Assembly (NCBI GenBank): GCA_016281825.1
Contig: JAEEJI010000279.1
Span: 1-62,833 of the forward strand
DNA length: 62,833 bases
From: Muribaculaceae bacterium
Lineage (GTDB): Bacteria; Bacteroidota; Bacteroidia; Bacteroidales; Muribaculaceae
Direction: 5' to 3'
The translations under genes were made by a program, and so were the position numbers. Below are positions 34,607 to 45,333 of this stretch, in pieces. How positions within the stretch are numbered: the stretch's first letter is position 1; each line of letters opens with the position of its first letter. The notes beneath the pieces are model-generated. The model ran no database searches and was not told where the DNA came from. It was given only the letters and a program-made list of their open reading frames with translations.

Positions 34607-36448
34607 ATGGCAGAAAACAGAAAAAGACTGTTCGACATGTTCCCGCCCGTGACTCCTGAGGAGTGGCGTGCGAAGGCCGAGGTAGACCTGAAAGGGGCCG
34701 ACTTCGACAAGAAAATGGTATGGCGAACAAACGAAGGTTTCAGCGTACAACCGCTCTATCGCGGTGTTGACATCAAGGACCTGAAAGCCACCGAGTCACT
34801 GCCCGGTGAGTATCCCTTTGTGCGCGGCACACGCACCAACAACAGTTGGGCTGTGCGCCAGAACATCTGTATCGAGGACGCAGCTCAGGCCAACGCCAAG
34901 GCACTGGAAATCCTGGGCAAGGGCGTGACCTCGCTCGGACTGAAGGCTAACGCCGACACCGACCTTGAAGTATTACTCAAGGGTATCGACCTTAACAAGG
35001 TGGAAATCAACTTGATGAATTGTCCTAAGTGCGCCCTGCCCCTGGCCCAGAAATTGGTCGCCATGGTGCAGGCTGCTGGAGCTGAGGAGACTTTCCGCGG
35101 TTCGGTGACATTCAACCCGTTCAAGCGCAACTTTAAGCACGGCACCGCCTTCCCCGGCGACATGGTGGCGATGGCAAGTGACCTGCTCAAGGCTGCCGCT
35201 CCCGTCAAGGGGCTGCGCGTGCTCAGCGTCGACTCGATTATCCTGAACAACGCCGGTGCCTATATCTACCAGGAGCTCGGTTACGCCCTGGCATGGGGCA
35301 ACGAGTGGATGGCGATGATGACCGAGGCTGGCTTCACCGCACAGGAAGTTGCCAAGCGTATCAAGTTCAACATGGGTATCTCGACTGTCTACTTCATGGA
35401 GATTGCCAAGTTCCGTGCTGGCCGTCAGCTGTGGGCGCAGATTGTCAAGCAGTACAAGCCCGAGTGCGACTGCGCATGCAAGATGGTGGTCAACGCCGAG
35501 ACGACGTTGTTCAACCACACGGTCTATGACAGCTATGTCAACCTGTTGCGCACCCAGACCGAGGCGATGAGCGCAGCACTAGCCGGTGTCGACTCGATTG
35601 TCGTCACCCCGTTTGACGCTTGCTACAAGCCCAGCGATGACTTCAGCGAGCGCATCGCACGCAACCAGCAGATCATGCTGCAGGAGGAGAGCCACCTCGA
35701 CAAGGTCACTGACCCTGCCGGCGGTTCTTACTATGTAGAGATGCTTACCGCATCGCTCGCACAGGAAGCCTGGAAACTCTTCCTCGATGTCGAGGACAAG
35801 GGCGGCTTCAATGCCGAGCTGGACAACTGCAACATCATCAATGCGGTCAACGCCAGTGCTACTGCACGTCTCGACAAGGTCGCCAAGCGCCGCGAGCAGC
35901 TGCTGGGTACGAACCAGTTCCCCAACTTCACCGAGAAGGCAGCTGACAAGGCCGATGCTTGCGAGGCCGCTCACAAGTGCCATTGCGGATGCCAACACGA
36001 GGAGGGCGAGGTAAGCCTGAACTACAAGCGCCTGGCCAGCCAGTTCGAGGAAATCCGCCTCGCGACTGAGCACGCCGCCAACACGCCCAAGGTGTTCATG
36101 CTCACCATCGGCAACCTGGCCATGCGTCTGGCTCGTGCACAATTTGCCGACAACTTCTTCGCTTGTGCAGGTTATGAGCTGATTGACAACAATGGCTTCA
36201 AGACTGTTGAGGACGGTGTCAATGCCGCCATCGAGAAGCAGGCCGACGTGGTCGTGCTCTGCTCGAGCGACGACGAGTATGCCGCACTCATCCCCGAGGC
36301 AGTGAAACTGCTGGACGGCCGTGCCGAGCTCGTGCTCGCCGGACCTGAGACTGACGAATTCAAGGCACTGGGCATCACCAACTTCATCAACGTCCGCACC
36401 AATGTGCTGGGCTCGCTGAAGGCCTTTAACGCTAAATTGTTAAAATAA
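34607..36448 (+). CDS. mutA: Methylmalonyl-CoA mutase small (beta) subunit
   Basis: 613 residues. Together with MutB it isomerises succinyl-CoA and (R)-methylmalonyl-CoA in the succinate-propionate pathway. The N-terminal TIM-barrel half aligns with the mutase fold (WRTNEGFSVQPLY, GGSYYVE), and the C-terminal Rossmann half (from VFMLTIGNLA near 485) lacks the cobalamin ligand motif DxHxxG, as expected for the non-catalytic subunit. The linker between them holds an unusual Cys/His cluster, CEAAHKCHCGCQH, near residues 452-464. mutB follows 14 bases downstream. Confidence 0.93.
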   Translation: MAENRKRLFDMFPPVTPEEWRAKAEVDLKGADFDKKMVWRTNEGFSVQPLYRGVDIKDLKATESLPGEYPFVRGTRTNNSWAVRQNICIEDAAQANAKALEILGKGVTSLGLKANADTDLEVLLKGIDLNKVEINLMNCPKCALPLAQKLVAMVQAAGAEETFRGSVTFNPFKRNFKHGTAFPGDMVAMASDLLKAAAPVKGLRVLSVDSIILNNAGAYIYQELGYALAWGNEWMAMMTEAGFTAQEVAKRIKFNMGISTVYFMEIAKFRAGRQLWAQIVKQYKPECDCACKMVVNAETTLFNHTVYDSYVNLLRTQTEAMSAALAGVDSIVVTPFDACYKPSDDFSERIARNQQIMLQEESHLDKVTDPAGGSYYVEMLTASLAQEAWKLFLDVEDKGGFNAELDNCNIINAVNASATARLDKVAKRREQLLGTNQFPNFTEKAADKADACEAAHKCHCGCQHEEGEVSLNYKRLASQFEEIRLATEHAANTPKVFMLTIGNLAMRLARAQFADNFFACAGYELIDNNGFKTVEDGVNAAIEKQADVVVLCSSDDEYAALIPEAVKLLDGRAELVLAGPETDEFKALGITNFINVRTNVLGSLKAFNAKLLK

Positions 36449-36455
36449 GGAGGAG
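36449..36455 (+). promoter_or_regulatory. Strong Shine-Dalgarno of mutB
   Basis: GGAGGAG directly after the mutA stop, with a 7-base spacer to the mutB ATG at 36463. Strong matches to the anti-Shine-Dalgarno are uncommon in this window, so this one probably sets subunit stoichiometry. Confidence 0.65.
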
Positions 36456-36462
36456 CTGAACA

Positions 36463-38595
36463 ATGAGACCAAATTTTAAGAACATAGATATCGCAAATGA
36501 GGCTTTCAATGTTGAGCATAAGCCTCTGGTGATGGGCGAGCCTTGGAAGAACGCCGAGTTGCTCGACATCAAGCCCGTGTACACGAAAGAAGACCTTGAG
36601 GGTCTTGAGCACCTCGACTTCGTCGCTGGTATTCCTCCCTTCTTGGGAGGCCCCTACAGCCTGATGTATCCGTTCCGCCCGTGGACTGTCCGCCAGTATG
36701 CCGGTTTCTCGACCGCTGCCGAGAGTAACGCATTCTATCGCCGCAACCTGGCTTCGGGACAGAAGGGTCTGTCGGTGGCATTCGACCTGCCGACGCACCG
36801 TGGCTACAACGCCGACAACCAGCGCGTGGTCGGTGATGTGGGTAAGGCTGGTGTGTCGATCTGCTCGGTCGAGGACATGAAGGTGCTGTTCGACGGCATT
36901 CCCCTGAACAAGATGTCAGTGTCGATGACCATGAACGGCGCTGTGCTGCCCATCATGGCATTTTACATCGTTTCGGGTCTGGAGCAAGGCGCTAAACTAG
37001 AGGAGATGGCTGGAACTATCCAGAACGACATCCTCAAGGAGTTCATGGTGCGTAACACCTATATCTATCCCCCGAAGTTCTCGATGCAGATTATCGCCAG
37101 CATCTTTGAGTACACCTCGCAGAACATGCCCAAGTTCAACTCGATTTCAATCTCGGGCTACCACATGCAGGAGGCAGGCGCAACGGCCGACATCGAGTTG
37201 GCTTACACGCTCGCCGACGGTATGGATTACATCCGCACGGGTGTCAACGCCGGTCTGGATGTGGACGCTTTCGCTCCCCGACTGTCGTTCTTCTGGGGCA
37301 TCTCGATGAACTTCTTTACCGAGATCGCCAAGATGCGCGCTGGCCGTCTGCTTTGGGCGAAGATCGTCAAGAGCTTCGGCGCCAAGAACCCCAAGTCGAT
37401 GTCGCTGCGTACGCACAGCCAGACGTCGGGTTGGTCGCTGACGGCACAAGACCCGTTCAACAACGTGGGCCGCACCTGTATCGAGGCAATGGCTGCAGCG
37501 CAGGGTCACACCCAGTCGCTGCACACCAACGCCCTCGACGAGGCCATCGCTCTGCCTACCGACTTCTCGGCTCGTATCGCGCGTAACACACAGATCTATA
37601 TCCAGCAGGAGACCTTTGTCACCAAGGCGATCGACCCCTGGGCCGGCAGCTACTATGTGGAGAAACTGACCGACGAGCTGGTGCAGAAAGCATGGTCGCA
37701 CATCGAGGAGATTGAGAAGCTGGGCGGTATGGCAAAGGCCATCGAGACCGGCGTGCCTAAGATGCGTATCGAGGAGGCGGCTGCACGCACCCAGGCGCGC
37801 ATCGACAGTGGCCGTCAGACCATCGTGGGCATCAACAAGTATGCCCTGGAGAAAGAAGATCCCATCGATATCCTCGAGATCGACAACACCGAGGTGCGCA
37901 AGGAGCAGGTCGAAGGACTGGAGAAGCTACGCGCCAACCGCGACGAGGCAAAGGTGCAGGCCGACCTCGAAGCCATCACCCACTGCGTGGAGACTGGCGA
38001 GGGCAACCTGCTGGCACTGGCCGTCGAGGCTGCCAAGGACCGCGCTTCGTTGGGTGAGATTTCAGATGCCTGCGAGAAAATCGTGGGACGTTACAAAGCA
38101 GTTGTTAAAACCATTTCAGGCGTGTATTCAGCAGAAACCAAATCAGATCCCGACCTGGAGAAGGCTCGCGAACTCACCGCGAAGTTCGCTGCCAAGAATG
38201 GTCGTCAACCGCGCATCATGATTGCCAAGATGGGTCAAGACGGTCACGACCGTGGCGCGAAGGTGGTCGCTACCGGCTATGCCGACTGCGGCTTCGACGT
38301 CGACATGGGACCGTTGTTCCAGACTCCCGAGGAGAGCGCCCGTGAGGCCGTTGAGAACGACGTGAACGTACTGGGCGTGTCGTCACTGGCTGCCGGTCAC
38401 AAGACCCTTGTGCCCGCCGTCATCGAGGAACTCAAGAAGCTCGGCCGTGAGGACATCATCGTCACCGCCGGCGGTGTCATCCCCGTGCAGGACTACGACT
38501 TCCTCTACAAGGCTGGTGTCGCCGCCATCTTCGGCCCCGGCACCAACGTCATGAAGAGCGCCATCGAGGTCATGAACATCCTTTTGGATGAATAA
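36463..38595 (+). CDS. mutB: Methylmalonyl-CoA mutase large (alpha) subunit
   Basis: 710 residues, full length. The substrate-binding barrel is N-terminal ([46 protein letters not shown]). The C-terminal cobalamin domain begins near 585 with the DGHDRG motif whose His coordinates cobalt, followed by the [10 protein letters not shown] and TAGGVIP loops. It catalyses the adenosylcobalamin-dependent carbon-skeleton rearrangement, with MutA as partner. After the stop there is no classic terminator but a C/G-rich repeat (38598-38626). Confidence 0.96.
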   Translation: MRPNFKNIDIANEAFNVEHKPLVMGEPWKNAELLDIKPVYTKEDLEGLEHLDFVAGIPPFLGGPYSLMYPFRPWTVRQYAGFSTAAESNAFYRRNLASGQKGLSVAFDLPTHRGYNADNQRVVGDVGKAGVSICSVEDMKVLFDGIPLNKMSVSMTMNGAVLPIMAFYIVSGLEQGAKLEEMAGTIQNDILKEFMVRNTYIYPPKFSMQIIASIFEYTSQNMPKFNSISISGYHMQEAGATADIELAYTLADGMDYIRTGVNAGLDVDAFAPRLSFFWGISMNFFTEIAKMRAGRLLWAKIVKSFGAKNPKSMSLRTHSQTSGWSLTAQDPFNNVGRTCIEAMAAAQGHTQSLHTNALDEAIALPTDFSARIARNTQIYIQQETFVTKAIDPWAGSYYVEKLTDELVQKAWSHIEEIEKLGGMAKAIETGVPKMRIEEAAARTQARIDSGRQTIVGINKYALEKEDPIDILEIDNTEVRKEQVEGLEKLRANRDEAKVQADLEAITHCVETGEGNLLALAVEAAKDRASLGEISDACEKIVGRYKAVVKTISGVYSAETKSDPDLEKARELTAKFAAKNGRQPRIMIAKMGQDGHDRGAKVVATGYADCGFDVDMGPLFQTPEESAREAVENDVNVLGVSSLAAGHKTLVPAVIEELKKLGREDIIVTAGGVIPVQDYDFLYKAGVAAIFGPGTNVMKSAIEVMNILLDE

Positions 38596-38597
38596 GC

Positions 38598-38626
38598 CCC
38601 CTTATATCCCCCCTAGAGAGGGGGAC
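38598..38626. repeat. C/G-rich dispersed repeat, inverted relative to 32690-32718
   Basis: CCCCCTTATATCCCCCC followed by TAGAGAGGGGGAC. Its reverse complement has the same plan as the copy between iorA and iorB (CCCCCTC-TA-GGGGGG-AT-GGGGG). It could form a hairpin at the end of mutB. Confidence 0.5.
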
Positions 38627-38656
38627 TAACAAAGTGGCAGATTATTAACTTGCCGT

Positions 38657-38740
38657 GGCCGCGCCGATGTGAACAGCGACAACACCGTCGACGTCTCGGA
38701 TGTGAACGTCCTCGTCAACATTATCCTCGGCAAGGAGTGA
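38657..38740 (+). pseudogene. Remnant C-terminal dockerin-like repeat
   Basis: The frame ending in TGA at 38738-38740 encodes DVNSDNTVDVSDVNVLVNI followed by ILGKE. This is the calcium-binding, EF-hand-like dockerin type I repeat that ends many secreted Bacteroidales proteins. The frame is open only back to a TAA at 38627-38629 and has no start codon, so only the tail of a lost gene is left. It is followed, as an intact gene would be, by a strong hairpin at 38760-38791. Confidence 0.6.
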
Positions 38741-38759
38741 GTATAATTCCCCCATAATC

Positions 38760-38791
38760 AGCCGCCCCTCCATTGCGTTGGAGGGACGGCT
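38760..38791 (+). terminator. Hairpin after the dockerin remnant
   Basis: AGCCGCCCCTCCA (38760-38772) pairs with TGGAGGGACGGCT (38779-38791) with one mismatch and a 6-base loop; TTCCGTT follows. It was probably the terminator of the lost dockerin gene. A smaller TGCGAT/ATCGCA hairpin lies at 38833-38848. Confidence 0.55.
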
Positions 38792-38931
38792 TCCGTTCAA
38801 GCCTAGGCTATCCCCCCTCGGTCCTCCTATGCTGCGATTTCCATCGCACCCACAATCCCCTCGGTCAAGTATGTCGCGGCCATTCTCAATTATAATCAGA
38901 CAACAAAAACAACACATACAACACCTTTTTT

Positions 38932-39272
38932 AACGTGAGTTCGACGAAATTGTTTTTTGGTAATCACTGCGTTAGCAACTCCCCCTCTAAGTTAGACCAA
39001 TGGTGCGAGCCGAACGCAGAACTAGAGCTTGCTCTTGTTATGCTGAGGCGAAGCCCATTGACGCTGAAAGAGCGGGTGCCAGAAAGGCGGGGGCGTGTGT
39101 CAAGGAGCCTAGCGGTATCACACACTCCTCCGTCGCTGCGCGCCACCTCCCCTAACTTAGGGGAGGACTTGTGTATCAGCAACTTATTTTGGATAAAATG
39201 CTCACGTTCGGCAAAGCAAGAACAAATTCTTGTTTGCTCTCACTTAATCGCATTTTTCATCGAACTCACGTT
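38932..39272. mobile_element. MITE-like element with terminal inverted repeats
   Basis: AACGTGAGTTCGACGAAA (38932-38949) and its inverted counterpart at 39255-39272 match at 17 of 18 bases, bounding 341 bases without a convincing gene. If the ends are trimmed by one base, TTA flanks both sides as a possible target duplication. Nested inside is an inverted pair, TCTAAGTTAG (38986-38995) and CTAACTTAGGGGAGG (39152-39166). A further CTCACGTTCG at 39201-39210 repeats the terminal motif. A reading frame of 188 codons crosses it (38935-39501) but looks spurious. Confidence 0.5.
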
Positions 39273-39366
39273 TAAGTTAAGATTACGGATTGAGTTCTTG
39301 TGCCAGACGCAGGACAATGAGCAGGGCTTTGACGGTAAGTGGTACGTTGCATTTATGTTGAATGCT

Positions 39367-39399
39367 AACTGCCGCGGCCTGGGTGGGGTCGCGGCAGTT
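39367..39399 (+). terminator. Strong Rho-independent terminator without an intact upstream gene
   Basis: AACTGCCGCG (39367-39376) pairs perfectly with CGCGGCAGTT (39390-39399), followed by TTGTTCTT. On the + strand it also protects against read-through into the convergent PpiC gene. No intact + strand gene precedes it after mutB, 770 bases upstream. The interval 39273-39366 shows no supported gene. Confidence 0.65.
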
Positions 39400-39452
39400 T
39401 TGTTCTTGACTAGAGGTTCTAGAAGGTCTCTAGAAAACCAAGAGGACTTAAG

Positions 39453-41384
39453 TTATTGTTTCACTTTTTTCAGTATCTTCTTATTGATGGTAACCGGATA
39501 ACGAGCCTTGAGTTCTTCGACCCAGCGTTTCTCAAGGACATCCTGATAGTCGCTGGTCACCTGTCCCTTGACATCGGCTAGCTCTTCGGGCTGAGAGATG
39601 AGTCCGCCCTTGAGTACCATGGAGCAAGGGTACTTGCCGTTAGGCACGGGACCGTTGAAGAACAGATGGTCGACTGCGGCGTTCTCGCCCTTTGCCATCA
39701 TCATGCGCTCCATCTTGATGTTTGCGCCATACTTCTTGTGCAACTTGGTTGTAATGGAGTCCATCGGCTCGCCTGTCATAGAGTAGATGTCGCCTTTGAC
39801 TGCTTCGAGAGTACTGTCGTTGATAGCGTTGAGGATGATGCCTTTGAATCGCGGTGAGTCCCAGTTGTACTTCGCGCGGTTGGCTTCGTAGTAAGCCTTT
39901 AGCCCCAGAGTATCCTTTCCGGCAGCCTCCCACACGCGGCGGTTGCTGACTTCGAATAGTAACATGCCGTCACGATACTCGTTGTAGAGGTTGGCAAAGT
40001 CGGGGGTGTCGTTGATGATGTTTTCGGCATAATAGTTCATGACCTCCGATTTGCTGGTGGGTTCGATGAAGTCTTCGATATAATCCACTGCCGTAGCATT
40101 GTCGAACGACAACTTGGAATCCAGCCTTTTGGTCAAAGCAGATACAGGCACGGTCTTGTTTGCAAAGGTGAACAAAGGTTCTTTGCTATTGGCAATTACA
40201 CCAGCAACAAAAGCAGAGTCGTACTTTCCGTGACGTGCGATGGCATCGGTGAGGTACTGGTGAATATTGGGGTTGACCTTGTAGTTATACTGCTGCTTGA
40301 GCTGCTTGACACGTTCGTCACGAGGAGCGGCCTTGCGGAAGTCCTGCTCGATGCGTGCCTCAATGTCCTTGCGCTGTTCTTCGAGTGAGAGTGTGGGGCG
40401 AGCTTCCAGCTTCTTGATGATGTGATAGCCATAGTTGGTCTCAAAGGGTTCGCTCATCTCCCCTACTCCAAGTTCGAAGGCAATCTTGTCAAACTGCGGC
40501 ACCATGCGTCCGTGGCCAAACCAAGGCAGTTCACCGCCGTTCTTTGCCGAACCGGGGTCTTGGCTTTCTGTCTTTGCCAGTTCGCTGAAGTCGGCGCCAT
40601 TCTGCAGGGCCAGATAGACCGAGTCAATCTTAACCTTAGTGGCCAACTTCATCGAGTCGGTGAGTAAACGCACGCGGGGGAATAGTTTTAGGATATGTTG
40701 TACGCGCACCTCGCCTTCATCGGGACGGACGGCGTTGACGCGGACCATGTGTATACCAAAATGTGTGGTGAAAGGCTTGCTCACCTCGCCTACCGGGGTC
40801 TCATAGACCACCTTTTCAAATTCGTAGGGGAACATGCCTGCCATGATGAAACCATAGTGACCCTTGTTGTTTTTCACAGAAGGGTCGACCGAATACTTCA
40901 GTGCCAGATCTTCCCAGTTCTCACCATTGAGGACACACTGGCGAATGCTGTCGGCCAAGGCCATATTGCGTTTGGTGACGCTTGAATCTTTGCCTAATTG
41001 AAGCATAAAGTGGTCGATGTCGACATTGGTGAGTTTGTGCTCGTAGGCTTCACGCACCAATTTCTCGTGTACAGTGGTGTCCTCCAGGAAGGGTTTGATG
41101 ATGTCGTTACGATAGCCATTCAGTTCGCTCTGGAATGCGGGCTCGTCACCGATTCCTTGGGCTTCAGCATCCGCCACCTTGAGCTTGTAGGTGACAAAGC
41201 GGTCGACATACTGCTCCAGTGTTTCCTTCTCCAGTTGTTGCTGGCTGTTTTTGTGATAGAGATACTCAAACTCCGAGAGCTTGATTTCTTTGCCATTGAT
41301 TTTCATCAGCACCGGGTCTTTGGCTGCCGTCGCGAGCAGTGCCGAACCTAGGACTAATGAGGCGATGAATAGTTTGTGTTTCAT
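39453..41384 (-). CDS. Periplasmic SurA/PpiC-type peptidyl-prolyl isomerase
   Basis: 643 residues with a signal peptide (MKHKLFIASLVLGSALLATAA). Two parvulin domains are visible at about 120-215 (DIDHFMLQLGK, GHYGFIMAGMFPYEFE, FGIHMVRV) and about 225-330 (VRVQHILKLFPRV, GGELPWFGHGRMVPQFD, YGYHIIKK). A helical SurA_N-like segment precedes them, and a long C-terminal region follows. It probably chaperones outer-membrane proteins. It follows guaB on the same strand with a repeat-filled 161-base gap. Confidence 0.87.
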   Translation of the reverse strand: MKHKLFIASLVLGSALLATAAKDPVLMKINGKEIKLSEFEYLYHKNSQQQLEKETLEQYVDRFVTYKLKVADAEAQGIGDEPAFQSELNGYRNDIIKPFLEDTTVHEKLVREAYEHKLTNVDIDHFMLQLGKDSSVTKRNMALADSIRQCVLNGENWEDLALKYSVDPSVKNNKGHYGFIMAGMFPYEFEKVVYETPVGEVSKPFTTHFGIHMVRVNAVRPDEGEVRVQHILKLFPRVRLLTDSMKLATKVKIDSVYLALQNGADFSELAKTESQDPGSAKNGGELPWFGHGRMVPQFDKIAFELGVGEMSEPFETNYGYHIIKKLEARPTLSLEEQRKDIEARIEQDFRKAAPRDERVKQLKQQYNYKVNPNIHQYLTDAIARHGKYDSAFVAGVIANSKEPLFTFANKTVPVSALTKRLDSKLSFDNATAVDYIEDFIEPTSKSEVMNYYAENIINDTPDFANLYNEYRDGMLLFEVSNRRVWEAAGKDTLGLKAYYEANRAKYNWDSPRFKGIILNAINDSTLEAVKGDIYSMTGEPMDSITTKLHKKYGANIKMERMMMAKGENAAVDHLFFNGPVPNGKYPCSMVLKGGLISQPEELADVKGQVTSDYQDVLEKRWVEELKARYPVTINKKILKKVKQ

Positions 41385-41473
41385 TTTTTGAACTATTTTT
41401 TCATATAATTATAGTCATGTAAACTTAATTATAACGCAACAACGAGCAATAAATTGTATTTGGTTATAAGAAA

Positions 41474-43120
<1,647 letters not shown>

Positions 43121-43122
43121 TA

Positions 43123-45297
43123 TCAGTTTCCCATATCGCTGAGGAACTGGATGCGGACGAGTCGGATTTCCTCCTCGGTGTAGTCCTCGCCCAGTTCGTC
43201 TATAGCCGTCTGCAGGTCATCGCTCTCGCTCTCACGGAAATACTCGTAGATGTCATCATGAATGTCATCGTCCATGACCATATCCACATAGTATCCAATA
43301 TTGATTTTGTAGCCGCTGTAGACGATGCCTTCGAGTTCGTCAAGCAGTTCGTCCATGTCCATGCCCTTGTCCTTTGCCAGTTCGTCAAGTCCTATCTTTC
43401 GGTCGGTTCCCGTGATAAGATAAATCTTGACGTTGCTCTTGCTGGCGACGGCGCGCATGCGGAAATCTTCGGGACGCTCAATCTCGTTCTCTTCGACATG
43501 GCGTTTGATGAGTTCAACAAACTTGTCTCCATAGCGTTTTGCCTTGCCCTCTCCTACCCCAGGAATCAGTTTCAGCTCATCGATGGTGATGGGATAGGTT
43601 GTTGCCATGGCCTCGAGCGATGGGTCTTGGAAGATGACGTAGGGCGGCAGTTTGTTCTGTTGTGCAATCTCTTTGCGCAGGTCTTTTAGCATGCTGAAGA
43701 GCACGGGGTCGAGGACCGCCGCCGAGCCACTGTGTTCCTCGCCATCGTTGTCGTCAAACTGTTTGTCCTCCACCACCATGAAAGGTGTGGGATGGTCAAG
43801 GAATTCTTTTCCCTTTTCAGTAGCCTTGAGCACGCCATAATTCTCGATGTCCTTGCGGATGTACCCGGCAAGCACACCTTGACGCACCACCGATGTCAGG
43901 AAGTTCTCGTCGCGGTTCTCGGCCGACCCAAATAACTCGAGTTCGTTGTGCTTGTAGCCCTTCACCTCGTTGGTCGCGTTACCGCCGATGACATCGACGA
44001 TATACTCGGTCTTGAAGCGTTCCTTGAGGGTAATGATCGCCTCGATGGCTGCACACAGCTCATCGCTGGCCTCGACACGCTTGCGGGGATGCACGCAGTT
44101 GTCGCAGTTGCCGCAATTCTCCTCGTAATAGGGCTCGCCGAAATAGTGAAGCAGTGTCTTGCGTCGGCACACCGACGACTCGGCATAGTATGCGGTCTCG
44201 TTGAGCAGTTGCTTGCCAATCTCCTGCTCGGCGATGGGCTTGCCCTGCATGAATTTTTCCAGTTTCTGAAGGTCTTTCTTGGCATAGAATGTGATGCACT
44301 TACCCTCGCCTCCGTCACGTCCGGCACGTCCGGTCTCCTGATAGTAGCCTTCCAGGCTCTTGGGGATGTCATAGTGTATGACAAAGCGCACGTCAGGCTT
44401 GTCGATACCCATGCCGAAAGCGATGGTTGCAACAATCACATCCACTTCCTCGAGCAAGAACTTGTCCTGGTTCTCGCTGCGTGTGGCACTGTCCATGCCG
44501 GCATGATATGCCAATGCTTTGATGCCATTGACTCTCAACAATTCGGCTAGGTCTTCGACGCGTTTGCGGCTCAGGCAGTAGATGATGCCCGACTTGCCCT
44601 CATTGGCCTTGATAAACTTGATGATGTCCTTGTCGATGTCCTTGGTCTTGGGTCGCACCTCATAATAGAGATTCGGCCTGTTGAACGACGACTTAAACAC
44701 CTTGGCGTCAATCATACCCAGGTTCTTCTGGATGTCGTGTTGCACCTTGGGGGTAGCCGTTGCCGTCAGAGCGATAATGGGCCGACTGCCAATGGCGTTG
44801 ATGATGGGTCTTATGCGGCGGTATTCAGGACGGAAGTCATGTCCCCACTCCGAGATGCAGTGTGCCTCGTCCACTGCATAGAATGAGATTTTGACCGACT
44901 TGAGAAAGTCCACGTTCTCTTCTTTGGTCAATGACTCGGGTGCGACATAGAGCAGTCGCGTTCGGCCATGGATGACATCTTCCCGAACCTGCTCGATTTG
45001 TTGCTTGTTGAGCGACGAGTTAAGAAAGTGGGCGATTCCGTCTTCTTCGCTGTAGTGTCGCATGGCGTCGACCTGATTCTTCATCAGGGCAATCAATGGC
45101 GAGATGACGATGGCTGTGCCCTCCATCATAATGGCGGGCAGCTGGTAGCACAACGATTTACCTCCACCAGTGGGCATGAGTACAAAGGTGTCATGCTCTT
45201 GGAGCAGGTTCTTGATGATGGCTTCCTGGTCTCCCTTGAACTTGTCGAACCCGAAGTAGGATTTCAGTTCGTCAATCAGTCTTCTTTTGTCAGTCAT
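43123..45297 (-). CDS. recQ: RecQ-family DNA helicase (longer copy)
   Basis: 724 residues. Walker A MPTGGGKSLCYQ near 40, DEAH box AVDEAHCISEWGHDFRPEY near 140, motif VI QETGRAGRDGG, zinc-binding cysteines CRRKTLLHYF and CGNCDNC near 375-400, RQC winged helix, and an HRDC domain (LRKEIAQQNKLPPYVIFQD) near 550-620. After HRDC comes an extra 110-residue acidic C-terminus with a helix-turn-helix-like segment (LDELAKDKGMDMDELLDEL) that the first RecQ lacks. It follows clpX by 36 bases and is part of the tig-clpP-clpX-recQ order seen in other Bacteroidales. Confidence 0.94.
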   Translation of the reverse strand: MTDKRRLIDELKSYFGFDKFKGDQEAIIKNLLQEHDTFVLMPTGGGKSLCYQLPAIMMEGTAIVISPLIALMKNQVDAMRHYSEEDGIAHFLNSSLNKQQIEQVREDVIHGRTRLLYVAPESLTKEENVDFLKSVKISFYAVDEAHCISEWGHDFRPEYRRIRPIINAIGSRPIIALTATATPKVQHDIQKNLGMIDAKVFKSSFNRPNLYYEVRPKTKDIDKDIIKFIKANEGKSGIIYCLSRKRVEDLAELLRVNGIKALAYHAGMDSATRSENQDKFLLEEVDVIVATIAFGMGIDKPDVRFVIHYDIPKSLEGYYQETGRAGRDGGEGKCITFYAKKDLQKLEKFMQGKPIAEQEIGKQLLNETAYYAESSVCRRKTLLHYFGEPYYEENCGNCDNCVHPRKRVEASDELCAAIEAIITLKERFKTEYIVDVIGGNATNEVKGYKHNELELFGSAENRDENFLTSVVRQGVLAGYIRKDIENYGVLKATEKGKEFLDHPTPFMVVEDKQFDDNDGEEHSGSAAVLDPVLFSMLKDLRKEIAQQNKLPPYVIFQDPSLEAMATTYPITIDELKLIPGVGEGKAKRYGDKFVELIKRHVEENEIERPEDFRMRAVASKSNVKIYLITGTDRKIGLDELAKDKGMDMDELLDELEGIVYSGYKINIGYYVDMVMDDDIHDDIYEYFRESESDDLQTAIDELGEDYTEEEIRLVRIQFLSDMGN

Positions 45298-45333
45298 ATT
45301 GTTGAGGCATTACATTATTTACTGTCGTATGAA

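Noticed and set aside
38935-39501. 188-codon + strand frame between mutB and the PpiC gene
   Set aside because: It crosses the MITE-like element and a terminator hairpin and ends inside the convergent PpiC gene; no domain is seen.
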